From Fibrobacter sp. UWB13 (GTDB taxonomy: Bacteria > Fibrobacterota > Fibrobacteria > Fibrobacterales > Fibrobacteraceae): a stretch of 64,000 nucleotides of DNA. The stretch lies in NCBI RefSeq assembly GCF_900177805.1, contig NZ_FXAX01000001.1:1736001-1800000 (forward strand), given 5' to 3'. The position numbers were made by a program, and so were the translations under genes. Positions 16,198-26,385 of this stretch are shown here, in pieces. Under the pieces are notes generated by a model. That model was given only the letters and a program-made list of their open reading frames with translations. It had not been told where the DNA came from and made no database searches. How positions within the stretch are numbered: position 1 is the stretch's first letter; every line of letters starts with the position of its first letter.

Positions 16198-16647
16198 ATG
16201 GGAATCAAAAACAAAGCAGCTTCACTCATTGAAGAATTCAAGGCATTTGCCTTCAAGGGCAACATCGTCGACATGGCCATCGGTATCATCATCGGTGCCG
16301 CCTTCGGTAAAATCGTTAACTCCTTCGTGAACGACATCGTCATGCCGCTCGTCACTGCAGTCATTGCCAAGTGCGGCGGCCAGAACGCAGGCGAAGGCAT
16401 CAAGACGCTCGTCTACACGACCTCCGAAGGCATCGCCATTCCGTACGGCACGTTCATCGGTGAAGTCCTGAACTTCCTCATCGTCGCATTCGCCGTGTTC
16501 CTCATGATGAAGAAATTCCTCGGCTTTATGCAGAACATGCGCAAGAAGAAAGAAGCTGAAGCAGCCGCAGCTCCGGCAGCACCTCCGGCACCGAGCGCCG
16601 AAGAAAAGCTCCTCACCGAAATTCGCGACCTCTTGAAGAACAAATAA
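16198..16647 (+). CDS. mscL: Large-conductance mechanosensitive channel
   Basis: The 149-residue protein forms the MscL pentamer that opens under membrane tension during osmotic downshock. The N-terminal helix EEFKAFAFKGNIVDMAIGIIIGAAFGKIVNSFVNDIVMPL is the gate-forming S1/M1 segment. M2 (GEVLNFLIVAFAVFLMMKKF) and an Ala/Pro linker with a C-terminal coil (EEKLLTEIRDLLKNK) follow. The ATG at 16198 follows AAGGAGAAAGAA; the frame opens at 16129. A perfect terminator lies 90 bases downstream. Confidence 0.97.
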   Translation: MGIKNKAASLIEEFKAFAFKGNIVDMAIGIIIGAAFGKIVNSFVNDIVMPLVTAVIAKCGGQNAGEGIKTLVYTTSEGIAIPYGTFIGEVLNFLIVAFAVFLMMKKFLGFMQNMRKKKEAEAAAAPAAPPAPSAEEKLLTEIRDLLKNK

Positions 16648-16733
16648 TTAAAAAGGGGGAAGCCTCCCCCTACCTCGCACGACGTTGCTCGCTACCCCTT
16701 CTAACGGGGTGGTCCCCGTAACGCCCCCGATGC

Positions 16734-16767
16734 AAAAAACGCGCAACCCAGTTGCGCGTTTTTTTAT
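16734..16767 (+). terminator. Rho-independent terminator of mscL
   Basis: A perfect hairpin, AACGCGCAAC-CCA-GTTGCGCGTT, is followed by TTTTT. Two further G/C hairpins lie between mscL and this site (near 16653-16671 and 16702-16718), so the transcript end is strongly structured. Confidence 0.85.
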
Positions 16768-16770
16768 TGT

Positions 16771-16845
16771 CACCCCGCACCTGTTGCGGGGTCGCCATCT
16801 CGTAATACGAAAAAAAATTCTAATGACTAATGACTATCAACCATT
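16771..16845. repeat. REP-like palindrome plus heptad repeats
   Basis: The inverted repeat CCCCGCA-N5-TGCGGGG (16773-16791) is followed by TCGCCATCTCGT, whose CCATCTCGT tail is also found after the palindrome at 22842-22892. TAATGAC heptads (TAATGACTAATGACTA) follow at 16822-16837. Confidence 0.45.
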
Positions 16846-16847
16846 AA

Positions 16848-18083
16848 CTAAATCTTCAGTTCAAACATTGCATCTGCTTTAAACGGCAGATCTTCAGCCT
16901 GTGGCGTCGCAATCACCACCTGACACTGCTTTTCGCGAATGAGCGAAGCGACTGCATCACGGCGGTTCACATCAAGCTCGGCGAAAATATCGTCCAAAAG
17001 CAAAATCGGCTTTGTCAAGTAACGCGATGCCACATCGACCGCCGCAAAGCGCATCGCAACCGCCGCCGAGCGGCATTGCCCTTGCGACCCGACAGAACGC
17101 ATCTCGTAACCAGACGCACACAGAGCCAAGTCGTCACGGTGCGGCCCCGCCATTGTCATTCCCTGCAAGCGTTCTACGAATTCCAAATCCGCGAGCTTTC
17201 GCGCAAACGCATTCCGCAACATTTCCTCGCTAATAACATCCGAGCCGTCCGCCGCACTCCCGGCGACATTCCCAGAACCGTCCGCAAAACATTCCGCGCA
17301 CTCTCCGCTAGCATTCATCGCACCCGCCGGAATCTCATCCATCATCTCATCCGACAGCGGGTCCGCCATATCAAGCGCATCCAGCGTCTTGAGAATCGAG
17401 CTCTTGTAAGCGCAAGTGATTTCATCCACCCCGCCCGAAAGCTTGCGATAGTACCGCGTAATAATTTCCGAGACTTCTTTCGAGAGCGCCATTCGCGCCG
17501 CCCAAAGTTTGGCACCAAGATCTATCAGCTGTTGCGTCAGCACACGGAACAAGTCTTCGCCACCGACCGCAGAACCCTTCTGCTTAAATTCCTTAAGCCA
17601 TTTGTTACGCTGTTGCAGCACGCGCTTGTAATTGCGCAACACTAAAGAATTTGCAGAAGAACGGAAACAGAGAATTTCATCGAGCCAATGCCTGCGCACA
17701 TCAGGTCCACCTCGCAAAAGCTCAATATCCGAAGGCTGCATAATCACCGCCGGGCACGTCCCGAAAAACGCCGTCGGAGACTTAAGCGTTTCACCGTTTT
17801 CACGAACCTCGCTCCCGCGAGAAAACACGCGAAGCGCTCGCTTCCGCTCGCGCCCCTCGTCCTCAAATTCACCGCGCAGAATCAGTTCGTTCTGCTTCCA
17901 TGTAATCAGTTCACGCAAATCACGCGACCGAAACGAGAATCCCTGCGCAAGCAAATAAATCGACTCCAAAATCGTCGTCTTGCCGCAGCCATTCGGTCCG
18001 CAAATCACATTGATGTGAGCATCGAAGTTGCAGTCCATCGATTCTAGACTGCGCACCTTCGAAATGAACACTTTAGAAATCAA
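16848..18083 (-). CDS. recF: DNA replication and repair protein RecF
   Basis: RecF is an SMC-like ATPase that helps load RecA at single-strand gaps. Walker A is GPNGCGKTT and the signature-like motif is GSQGQCRSAAVAMRF. Walker B is ILLLDDIFAELD, followed by the VVIATPQ switch. I place the start at a TTG at 18083, overlapping the stop of the upstream PorV-like gene (TTGA), because MISKVFISKVRSLESM fits the RecF N-terminus; the frame is open to 18122. An acidic, Ala/Gly-rich insertion (around DPLSDEMMDE...SAADGSDVIS) makes it longer than the usual 360 or so residues. It lies in an envelope-gene cluster, not beside dnaA-dnaN. Confidence 0.92.
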   Translation of the reverse strand: MISKVFISKVRSLESMDCNFDAHINVICGPNGCGKTTILESIYLLAQGFSFRSRDLRELITWKQNELILRGEFEDEGRERKRALRVFSRGSEVRENGETLKSPTAFFGTCPAVIMQPSDIELLRGGPDVRRHWLDEILCFRSSANSLVLRNYKRVLQQRNKWLKEFKQKGSAVGGEDLFRVLTQQLIDLGAKLWAARMALSKEVSEIITRYYRKLSGGVDEITCAYKSSILKTLDALDMADPLSDEMMDEIPAGAMNASGECAECFADGSGNVAGSAADGSDVISEEMLRNAFARKLADLEFVERLQGMTMAGPHRDDLALCASGYEMRSVGSQGQCRSAAVAMRFAAVDVASRYLTKPILLLDDIFAELDVNRRDAVASLIREKQCQVVIATPQAEDLPFKADAMFELKI

Positions 18084-19129
18084 GGAATGTATCCCCGCAA
18101 GCCAAGGCTGAACGGAGACCAAATTCCCGCACTCGTTTCGTAAAGGAACGCATAGTTCACTTCAATCGGGAACCTTCTCCTACCCACGCGAATTTCAAAC
18201 TTGTAACCAGCACCGAGCATCCAGTTCAAATCGTCCATACCTACGCGGAACGTCGCATTAGGGATAGCCTCGCATTCAAAACCGACGCGACCTGTCCAAA
18301 CATGAAGCTGCGGGTCAAAAGCCAAAAGCGTATCGGCAACCTGGTAGTCAATCGCTTCCATCCAAGCATAAACAGGCTTGCCCATAATCTTAGAACGGTA
18401 GCCAAGACCTATCTGCAACACCTTCGGGCGCACGCCTTCCGTCGAGCTCAATGTATTATCACGGCTCGGGTTTTTCGTCCACTTTGCAGACAAGTTCTTA
18501 CTAAAGCTCAAGTTGCGAATAACAACAGACGAAGACCACTTTTCGTTCCACTGACGGAACCAAGCCAAGTTAATCGTCACCGGGCTGCGGAAGGAATCTT
18601 CCATCTCGATGCCTTCGAAATATTGAGCCACATCCAAATTATCATAGCTCATCGAAAGCGAAAGACCGAAAGCATCTTGTCGTGTGGCGCGGTAGGCAAA
18701 GCCTAAGTAGAACATCGAGAAGAACGGTTTCGCCGTACCCATCGTTTCGTCGTCATCGTCAATCACTTTAAAATCGCGGTCACCGCGGTAAAGCATGGCA
18801 AAACCGACACCCATGCGCTTACCGACCTTGCCTTCAACGCCAAAGGCGCCACCCAGACGGTCCAAGTCACGCTTTTCAACGTTCAGCGTATATCCAATAT
18901 CCTCGCGGAAACCAAGCAAAGCGGGGTTCCAGAAAGCGCCCGGCATAGAAGCCGTATCCGCAGAACCCGTATTGCCACGGCCCAGTTCACGGACACCGCC
19001 GCCCATACGTTCGACAAAGCCATCAAAACCGCCAAGCTCAGACTTTTTCGTAAAGCCAAGCGCCATCGCCGAAGAGGCAAAAGCACCCACAGCCATAGCT
19101 GTAACTACAAGATTCTTAAACTTAATCAT
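18080..19129 (-). CDS. PorV/UPF0164-like outer membrane beta-barrel protein
   Basis: The 349-residue protein has a signal peptide (to about residue 23, SAMA). GGVRELGRGNTGSADTASMPGAFWNPALL is the signature of PorV/PorQ/UPF0164 FadL-like barrels. Alternating aromatic beta-strands continue to the C-terminus. The start overlaps the upstream propeller gene (ATGA) and the stop overlaps recF (TTGA), so the cluster is tightly coupled. PorV proteins serve type IX secretion in Bacteroidota; here only the fold class is supported. Confidence 0.72.
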   Translation of the reverse strand: MIKFKNLVVTAMAVGAFASSAMALGFTKKSELGGFDGFVERMGGGVRELGRGNTGSADTASMPGAFWNPALLGFREDIGYTLNVEKRDLDRLGGAFGVEGKVGKRMGVGFAMLYRGDRDFKVIDDDDETMGTAKPFFSMFYLGFAYRATRQDAFGLSLSMSYDNLDVAQYFEGIEMEDSFRSPVTINLAWFRQWNEKWSSSVVIRNLSFSKNLSAKWTKNPSRDNTLSSTEGVRPKVLQIGLGYRSKIMGKPVYAWMEAIDYQVADTLLAFDPQLHVWTGRVGFECEAIPNATFRVGMDDLNWMLGAGYKFEIRVGRRRFPIEVNYAFLYETSAGIWSPFSLGLRGYIP

Positions 19130-20754
19130 CTGAAGTTACCTCCGAGCGTCATAGCCTTGCCCCAGCCAATGTGACCGTGATTATCCTTTACCCTGATGTA
19201 GTAAACACCCATCGTGCAATCCTTGCCATGGTCATCTCGACCATCCCAAATGTCTTCCTTCGGATTCGTGCTACGCGAAGCATCGGCATTACGCACCGCA
19301 TCTTTCACAATCGTACGCACCTTGCGCATATCGTAGCTGAACACTTCAATCGTAATTTTTGATTCACGACCCACTTTATACGAAACAAGCGCTTCGCTGC
19401 CCGGCGTAATCACAGAAGGCACCATACGGATGCTTCCGAGATTGTTGTTCAGCTTTGCACGGTTCAGCACCACACTCCATGTTGCACCGGAGTCCGCCGA
19501 CACAGACACACCGTTTCCGCGAGTCGCAATGGCAAGCCCCATACGATCCTTCGTAAGCGGGAAAGTACACATCGACATGATAATCGCCTTGCGGTCCGTA
19601 GCTCCCGTTTCATAGCCATAAAGCCACTGGAGCTTTCCATCGTCGTCTTGCTCCCAGGCATGCGCACCAAGCGAATCCAGCTTGAGGTAACCGCTAATCG
19701 AACCACCTACGGCACGTACCAGTACAAAAGCATTCTTACCCAAGAAAGCGACATCGCCTACCGTATAATCGGCTTCGTCATAGATATCCTTCTTTTGCAC
19801 CTTGCCTGCCGTATCGAGGAAATTTACCTTGGAAAAGTCAGTAGCCTTTTCACCATACATGCGCCAAAGTCCGCCCACCACATTATCGTCTTTTTTGTAG
19901 GCAGTTTCTGCAATAATCTGAAGCGGTTCACCACCCATCCAAAGCCCCGTCACACGGGAATCCTTAAGGTTCTTCGAAACATTCTTGAGCCCGTCCGAAG
20001 ACTTGACCCAAATGCCCTTAGCCGTTGCAAGCCAAAGGTCACCAGTTTCCGGGTGCACACGCACATCGAAAATTTCAGGATTGTTCTTCAAATCCAGTTC
20101 GGCATTATCCTTGAGCCTTTCAAGCTTATTCGTCTTTAGGTTCAGAACAAACGTCGTATCCTTGGCGCCGTTTTTGCCAGAAACATCGTACACCATCAAG
20201 CCCAATGCGCCACGGGCAGCCCAAAGGCGTTTTGCCGAAACTTCATAAGCAAAACCGCTGATAGCATACTGCATCGGCTTATCCAAGTCATCTGCCGCAG
20301 ACGGGACATCAACCGGAGTTTCAACAATGTTCTTCAAGTCACGAACAGAATAAAAGCCCGCCGGTATCAAGTAGCGGTTATTCTTGTCCATTCCAAACAT
20401 CGGGAGCACAAGCCCAAGCTTTGAATCCGCATAAACAGCGGGTAAGCGCCTGCGTTCTGCAAGATCGTCTTCAAGGATGGCATCCGACACAGCCGTTAGC
20501 GTATCCGACTCGACTTGAGCCTTGTCCGTAGACTCGGTCATCACAGTCCCATTGCTCGTCACCTTAAACTTCAGCAATGTCAAGCCGCTATAAGAATAGT
20601 CCCACGAAAAAGCCCACAAAGCTCCAGTTTCACCCGAAGGTGCCACCGCGTGCACATAGTTGCTAAACAGCGTTTCGCCAGCAAGAGCATTTGTACACAA
20701 CGCCCCCCCCATAAGGAGGCCCGCCATAAATTTTTTCATCAAGCCCTTTTTCAC
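19126..20754 (-). CDS. Secreted beta-propeller-like protein with C-terminal FlgD-Ig-like domain
   Basis: The 542-residue protein has a signal peptide (to about residue 25, TNALA). Repeated blade-like units such as FDVRVHPETGDLWLATAKGIWV suggest a beta-propeller. The last 90 residues (TPGSEALVSYKVGRESKITIEVFSYDMRKVRTI...GKDCTMGVYYIRV) match the FlgD-Ig-like fold used as a C-terminal module in secreted proteins of this group. It overlaps the PorV-like gene by ATGA and follows the LolA-like gene by 3 bases. The function is unknown. Confidence 0.68.
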   Translation of the reverse strand: MKKGLMKKFMAGLLMGGALCTNALAGETLFSNYVHAVAPSGETGALWAFSWDYSYSGLTLLKFKVTSNGTVMTESTDKAQVESDTLTAVSDAILEDDLAERRRLPAVYADSKLGLVLPMFGMDKNNRYLIPAGFYSVRDLKNIVETPVDVPSAADDLDKPMQYAISGFAYEVSAKRLWAARGALGLMVYDVSGKNGAKDTTFVLNLKTNKLERLKDNAELDLKNNPEIFDVRVHPETGDLWLATAKGIWVKSSDGLKNVSKNLKDSRVTGLWMGGEPLQIIAETAYKKDDNVVGGLWRMYGEKATDFSKVNFLDTAGKVQKKDIYDEADYTVGDVAFLGKNAFVLVRAVGGSISGYLKLDSLGAHAWEQDDDGKLQWLYGYETGATDRKAIIMSMCTFPLTKDRMGLAIATRGNGVSVSADSGATWSVVLNRAKLNNNLGSIRMVPSVITPGSEALVSYKVGRESKITIEVFSYDMRKVRTIVKDAVRNADASRSTNPKEDIWDGRDDHGKDCTMGVYYIRVKDNHGHIGWGKAMTLGGNFR

Positions 20755-20757
20755 AAG

Positions 20758-21396
20758 CTACCTCATATCGATTTCGTCAACGCCCGCAACAGGCTTGTAC
20801 TTGAAATCATCGTTAGAAATATTCTTGACCACTTTCATGTCGATAATGCCATACCAAGTTGAATTCCCTGCGGGGTCTTCCGTAAAGAGGCGCACCGGGG
20901 AATAATCACTCTTGGAAAGCCAAACTTCCATCTTGGTAAACTGTCCCGCATATTTCGACGGGTCGAGCTTCAAAATCCAAAGCTTTTTACCAGCAAATTC
21001 GCCCTCGCCCATTTCGAGCGCCTTACAGTTCAAGTACTTGAACAAAAGTTCCGATGGATGGAGTGAACTCGACAAGTCTTCCACCGCCTTGATGAGCACC
21101 TGCTTCTGGTCCACATTCCACTGCCAAAGGCTCTCGCCATCACTATAAAACTTTATTCCCGAAAGATCCAACTTGAACTTGTCGCCCTCGGCAACAACGA
21201 GACTACCCGACTGGGTTCTGATATCCGGAGAATCCGCCTGATAAAGTTGAGCCCTAAAACTGAGGCTCCAGGCACGCCCCGACTTGAACCAAGCCTTGGA
21301 CTTGTCCAAAACCTGATCCGCCGTCAACGCAAAAACACATTGCACCAAGGCAAGCGATAAAAAAACAAAAAAACGGGAGGAGAATTTCATATCCAC
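20758..21396 (-). CDS. LolA-like outer membrane lipoprotein carrier family protein
   Basis: The 212-residue periplasmic protein has a signal peptide (to about residue 23, CVFA). The LolA-type pattern is TADQVLDKSKAWFKSGRAWSLSFRAQLYQ, GSLVVAEGDKFKLDL, SDGESLWQWN and VWLSKSDYSPVRL. LolA shuttles lipoproteins between inner and outer membranes. This could be the carrier itself or a paralogue dedicated to the downstream propeller/PorV products, given the 3-base gap to that gene. The start may be the ATG at 21390 instead of the GTG at 21396. Confidence 0.72.
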   Translation of the reverse strand: MDMKFSSRFFVFLSLALVQCVFALTADQVLDKSKAWFKSGRAWSLSFRAQLYQADSPDIRTQSGSLVVAEGDKFKLDLSGIKFYSDGESLWQWNVDQKQVLIKAVEDLSSSLHPSELLFKYLNCKALEMGEGEFAGKKLWILKLDPSKYAGQFTKMEVWLSKSDYSPVRLFTEDPAGNSTWYGIIDMKVVKNISNDDFKYKPVAGVDEIDMR

Positions 21397-21553
21397 CTAT
21401 ATTAAAGACTCTATCAAATTTACAAAACTCAATCCATCAAGGCGTAACAAATTCGTATTTTTAAGGGAAGATGGAGCCAAACATTGGTCTTGCGATAAAG
21501 ATATTTCTATCTTTTGCACGTAAAAACCAAATTTTCTTTTTTGGAAGGATTGT

Positions 21554-22687
21554 ATGCGTAAACTCATTTTGCCGATTGCCCTTGCCGCTACCGGTTTTGC
21601 CATGGCTGCAGACATCGAAATTCATGGAAATGTCGATTTTGACTTCGGTAGCTACTTCGACAGAGATTTTGACCCGACAAACGCCGCAAACCAGGACATC
21701 GACTTGTCCGTAACGGCAAACCTCGACGAAAACGTTTCTGTAACCGTTTTCACGAACACAAAGAGCAACATCACGAACTCCGACCAGGCATCAGAAATCC
21801 GCCATGGTCTCCCGCGTTCGACCTCCATTACTAGCGACAAAGACCGCTACACCGCCTTCAACTTTGACGGCGTGGAACTCCGCTGGAAGCCGTTCCAGGA
21901 TGTAAGCTTCGTATTCGGTGACTTGACCTACAATGCAGGTACATTTAACTATTACTTCTGGCGCGATCCGAGCCGCTATGCCGTGATTTCTCGCGATCAG
22001 AGCGTTCGTGGTTTCGGTGTCGAAGTTGGCAACAACAAGTTTGGCGACGGTAAGTTCTACATCGGCGCAACCGACGACAGCAAGGCAGCAATCGCCGTGT
22101 TCGGTACTTACGCCCTCAAGCTCTTGAACCGCCCAGACGAACACCTGACCATTACCCCGAGCGTGGACTGGGTCTTCGGTTCTGAAGTCGGTCGTGGTTA
22201 CACCTACTTCTTCGGTACTGAACTCGACTACTCCAAGAGTCTCGACATCCTCAACTACAGCATCTATGCCGTCTACGGTCTCCACCCGTACAAGGGCGAC
22301 GCCGTCCACTCCTTCCTCGTTGAACCGAGCTTGAACTACAACATCTTCAACTTGGGCATGAGCTACTTCTATGCAATCGTCAACAAGGATGACGGCTACA
22401 AGGCAGCAGACCAGATCTTCACGGATGACCAGATGCTCTTCGCTATTGAACCGAGCTTCAACATCACAAAGAAGTTCGCTCTCGGCGTTAGCTTCGAATA
22501 CCATGATCCGGATGCCGAAGTCAGCAAGGACGAATTCAAGTTCCTCGGCATGAACTTCTACCTCTACCCGACGCTCAACACGAATGTCACGTTCTGGTTC
22601 GGCTACAACTTCAGCAAGGACAAGAACCCGGTCGTCGGCGAAGCTACCAAGTTCTCCCTCGGCATGAGCGCCCACGCAGATTTCTAA
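21554..22687 (+). CDS. Porin-like major outer membrane beta-barrel protein
   Basis: The 377-residue protein has a signal peptide (to about residue 18, GFAMA). Regular amphipathic beta-strands follow (GVELRWKPFQDVSFVFGDLTYNAG, TFWFGYNFSK) and the terminal residue is Phe, as in proteins inserted by BamA. Codon choice is strongly biased (GGT, CTC, AAG, TTC), suggesting high expression, and a good SD (GGAAGGA) and terminator frame the gene. It is not close to a named porin family that I can recognise. A general diffusion or maltodextrin-type porin is possible. Confidence 0.7.
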   Translation: MRKLILPIALAATGFAMAADIEIHGNVDFDFGSYFDRDFDPTNAANQDIDLSVTANLDENVSVTVFTNTKSNITNSDQASEIRHGLPRSTSITSDKDRYTAFNFDGVELRWKPFQDVSFVFGDLTYNAGTFNYYFWRDPSRYAVISRDQSVRGFGVEVGNNKFGDGKFYIGATDDSKAAIAVFGTYALKLLNRPDEHLTITPSVDWVFGSEVGRGYTYFFGTELDYSKSLDILNYSIYAVYGLHPYKGDAVHSFLVEPSLNYNIFNLGMSYFYAIVNKDDGYKAADQIFTDDQMLFAIEPSFNITKKFALGVSFEYHDPDAEVSKDEFKFLGMNFYLYPTLNTNVTFWFGYNFSKDKNPVVGEATKFSLGMSAHADF

Positions 22688-22688
22688 T

Positions 22689-22740
22689 CAGTGGTTAGTC
22701 AATAGTCATAGGCTATTGGTCAATAGCTATTAGACGATTG
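22689..22740. repeat. Heptad-type short repeats
   Basis: Degenerate 7-mers (TTAGTCAATAGTCAT, TTGGTCAATAG) occur between the porin gene and its terminator. They are of the same type as at 14167 and 16822. Confidence 0.4.
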
Positions 22741-22749
22741 TAATTAGTT

Positions 22750-22776
22750 CCTCGGCAATACTGCCGGGGATTTTTT
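22750..22776 (+). terminator. Terminator of the porin-like gene
   Basis: The hairpin CCTCGGCA-ATAC-TGCCGGGG (one G-U pair) is followed by ATTTTTTATTG. Confidence 0.8.
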
Positions 22777-22779
22777 ATT

Positions 22780-22912
22780 GTATGGATCCCCTCCCTTCGG
22801 TCGAGGATGACAAGAAAGACATAACAGCTTTTTGCAACTGTCATGCCGGCCGGAACCTGCCCCGGACATGTTCCGGGGTGCCGGCATCACCATCTCGTCG
22901 TAAAAAAGGTGA
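22780..22912. repeat. Composite REP-like palindromes
   Basis: No gene is seen between the two terminators here. A TGGATCC...TTCGG...GAGGATGAC element (22783-22812) matches others at 10303 and 61850. It is followed by a nested palindrome (22842-22888) with outer arms TGCCGGC/GCCGGCA and inner arms CCCCGGA/TCCGGGG. Confidence 0.5.
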
Positions 22913-22913
22913 C

Positions 22914-22950
22914 AACAAAAAAAGACCCGCCGCGCATCCGCGGCGAGCCT
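22914..22950 (-). terminator. Terminator of the TPR lipoprotein gene
   Basis: On the minus strand the hairpin CTCGCCGCG/CGCGGCGGG is followed by TCTTTTTTTG, 30 bases after the stop codon of the lipoprotein gene. Confidence 0.8.
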
Positions 22951-22978
22951 TGAAACAGTCTTTAAATTCCGTTACGAA

Positions 22979-24034
22979 TTAGTGACCAAGGTACTTACGA
23001 CCAATGCCGTACTGGTCCTTGTATTCGATGTAGTCCGGAACAAAGCCATTCGGATAAGAGAAGCTTACGTTCACAGAGCACTGGAATTCGTTCATCAACT
23101 TGCCCTTGCCCTTGAACTTCTTCTGCTTCTTTTCAATCTTTTCGTCACCCTTCTTGCCTACGAGAACTTCGGCTTCGCACCAGCCCGTGTTGCCCTTGGC
23201 ATAGACTTCCTTGCCTTCGGTAGAAACAAGCTTGATCTGAGACGGGTCGAGTTCAGTGTTGTTACCCGTAGAAGCCCAGAACTGGAGTTCGCAAGAGAAA
23301 CCATTCTTGGACTGCTTCATAGTCGGGAGAGCCATCACGTAGCCCCACTTGTCCACACGCTGCTTGCCACTCAAGTCCGGAACGTTTTCGCCGAAGATGA
23401 GGAAGTAACCGCGAGTGACCTTGCGGCTCTTGTTCAAAGCATTCTGGATTTCCTGATTTGTCGGAGCCATTTCAGCCATGCGGAGGAGCAAGTATTCCTT
23501 CACGACCGGATCGTCTTCGCCCAAAGCTTCCTGCAAGTTGCGAGCAACATAGAGCTTTTCGGTTTCTTCGCGGATGCTCTTGATAGCAGATTCTGCAACG
23601 TGGCGGGTCTTTGCGACAGATTCAGCGGAGTCAATCTTTGCAAAAGCGTTGATGATCGTAGCGTAGTCAACACCTTCCTGTGCAGCCTGGCGCTTACCGA
23701 TTTCACCGAGCGTCTTGACATATTCTTCAACGGTTGCGTCTTCCTTGACCTTACCGATGTTGGATGCAGCCTTTTCAAAGTAGTTGCTGATAAGATCGCT
23801 GCTCAAGTCCTTCTTGGATTCCATATCGCCCGCACGCACGAGAGCGAGGGTGAAGTTGTCAAAGAATTCATCGGACATTTTGCCCTTCTTCTTTGCCTCA
23901 AGATAAGAGTTGATAGCATTGCGGAAACGGCCTTCCTTAAGGTGTTCGTCGCCGCGCTTTTCGTTAGTACCCTTACAGCCAGTCATCGTCAAGGCGACGG
24001 CAGTAGCCAAAGCAGCAATGAAAATCTTCTTCAT
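22979..24034 (-). CDS. TPR-containing lipoprotein
   Basis: The 351-residue protein has a lipoprotein signal (LTMTGCKG, Cys about 20). A helical N-terminal region begins EKRGDEHLKEGRFRNAINSYLEAKKKGK, a TPR-like repeat. Further helices run to about 200. The C-terminal half is beta-rich (RGYFLIFGENVPDLSG, GFSCELQFWASTG) and Lys-rich around EKIEKKQKKFKGKGK. Codon bias suggests strong expression. It is probably anchored in the outer or inner membrane facing the periplasm; partners are unknown. Confidence 0.7.
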   Translation of the reverse strand: MKKIFIAALATAVALTMTGCKGTNEKRGDEHLKEGRFRNAINSYLEAKKKGKMSDEFFDNFTLALVRAGDMESKKDLSSDLISNYFEKAASNIGKVKEDATVEEYVKTLGEIGKRQAAQEGVDYATIINAFAKIDSAESVAKTRHVAESAIKSIREETEKLYVARNLQEALGEDDPVVKEYLLLRMAEMAPTNQEIQNALNKSRKVTRGYFLIFGENVPDLSGKQRVDKWGYVMALPTMKQSKNGFSCELQFWASTGNNTELDPSQIKLVSTEGKEVYAKGNTGWCEAEVLVGKKGDEKIEKKQKKFKGKGKLMNEFQCSVNVSFSYPNGFVPDYIEYKDQYGIGRKYLGH

Positions 24035-24191
24035 TTTGTATCCTTCAGATGAAGTTTTAATAAAAAATATTGAAAAGGACTATTTATCAGGTTAAAAAGT
24101 AAAATACACCCTTTCAGTTGAAATTTAAATAAATAAATTTATACATACTTACTTTTGTAGGTAAATTTTTATTTGGAGTGTATAAAAACCA

Positions 24192-25689
<1,498 letters not shown>

Positions 25690-25691
25690 CG

Positions 25692-25726
25692 AATAGCGTT
25701 ATCTAACAAGGTAACGCTATTTTTTG
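25692..25726 (+). terminator. Terminator after the tRNA
   Basis: The perfect 10-bp stem AATAGCGTTA/TAACGCTATT with a 10-base loop is followed by TTTTTG, directly after the tRNA. Confidence 0.85.
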
Positions 25727-25743
25727 TCCTCATTCTACAATTT

Positions 25744-25785
25744 CCTCTGTAAATATCTTATTTTTATAAGCATAATACAGAGGGA
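25744..25785 (+). promoter_or_regulatory. Inverted repeat covering the pilin ribosome binding site
   Basis: CCTCTGTA (25744-25751) is complementary to TACAGAGG (25776-25783), and inner arms CTTAT/ATAAG extend the pairing. The right arm overlaps the SD (GAGGGAG) of the pilin gene at 25791. If transcribed, the hairpin would hide the SD. If the promoter lies inside, it is a DNA operator instead. Confidence 0.4.
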
Positions 25786-25790
25786 GCAAT

Positions 25791-26294
25791 ATGGAGCAAA
25801 AAGGTTTTTCCCTTATCGAACTAATGGTCACGATCGTCATCATGGGCGTTCTGGCCGCCGTTGCCGTTCCTAAGCTGTTCGGCTTTATTGACAAATCCAA
25901 AGCTTCCGAAATTAGCGTCGCCGCAGGCACCTACATGAAATTGCAAGAAACATACGCTTTCGAACATGGGAAAGGCGGCACCTGGCACGAGATTGGATAC
26001 AGATCCCCTGCAGGCAACAGCCTCGGAATCGCAAGCTCCACAAACTTCACCTACATTGCCATAGAAAACGATTACAACTGGTCAGCCGAATCTAACGTCA
26101 GCCTAAACAATTGCCCCAAAGGCAGCAAATGGTACCTCAATTATTCCCTTAGCGAAGGGGCTCACAACATCAAGTTTTGGACCTCCAGCGACAACATCGT
26201 CGGCTGCATCGACGAATTGACTCCAAGCTTCAAACGATTGAGCAACACGACGACCCCAATTACAACGCCCACAAAGTCCGGCGGAAAAGAATAA
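25791..26294 (+). CDS. Type IV pilin-like protein (short leader)
   Basis: The 167-residue prepilin has a five-residue leader MEQKG followed by FSLIELMVTIVIMGVLAAVAVPKL. This gives the prepilin peptidase site (G/F) and Glu5 of the mature protein. The rest is a globular head with a Cys pair (about C104 and C143) and a Thr/Pro-rich C-terminus. The segment after the helix (YMKLQETYAFEH...W..IGY) aligns with the pilin at 59372 and the partial copies near 52.5-59.2 kb, so all belong to one family. It is a single gene framed by terminators. Confidence 0.88.
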   Translation: MEQKGFSLIELMVTIVIMGVLAAVAVPKLFGFIDKSKASEISVAAGTYMKLQETYAFEHGKGGTWHEIGYRSPAGNSLGIASSTNFTYIAIENDYNWSAESNVSLNNCPKGSKWYLNYSLSEGAHNIKFWTSSDNIVGCIDELTPSFKRLSNTTTPITTPTKSGGKE

Positions 26295-26317
26295 AATTGT
26301 TTCCAGACGTACACAGC

Positions 26318-26352
26318 AAAAAGCGGGCTCGTGTTTTCACGCCCGCTTTTTT
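26318..26352 (+). terminator. Terminator of the pilin gene
   Basis: The hairpin AAAAAGCGGGC/GCCCGCTTTTT, with a GTG/CAC inner pair, is followed by further T. Confidence 0.85.
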
Positions 26353-26385
26353 GAATGTAGATTTATTCTGTAGAAAGGGTAAATT

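Noticed and set aside
16848-18122. recF starting at the upstream GTG (18122)
   Set aside because: That would add 13 residues (VSVQPWLAGIHS...) not seen in RecF; the TTG overlapping the previous stop fits the family's N-terminus.
21791-22675. 294-codon minus-strand frame opposite the porin-like gene
   Set aside because: Strong codon bias of the porin leaves the opposite frame free of stops. The translation is Val/Glu-rich without domain features.
22982-24052. 356-codon plus-strand frame opposite the TPR lipoprotein
   Set aside because: Antisense of a codon-biased gene with lipobox; no ribosome binding site.
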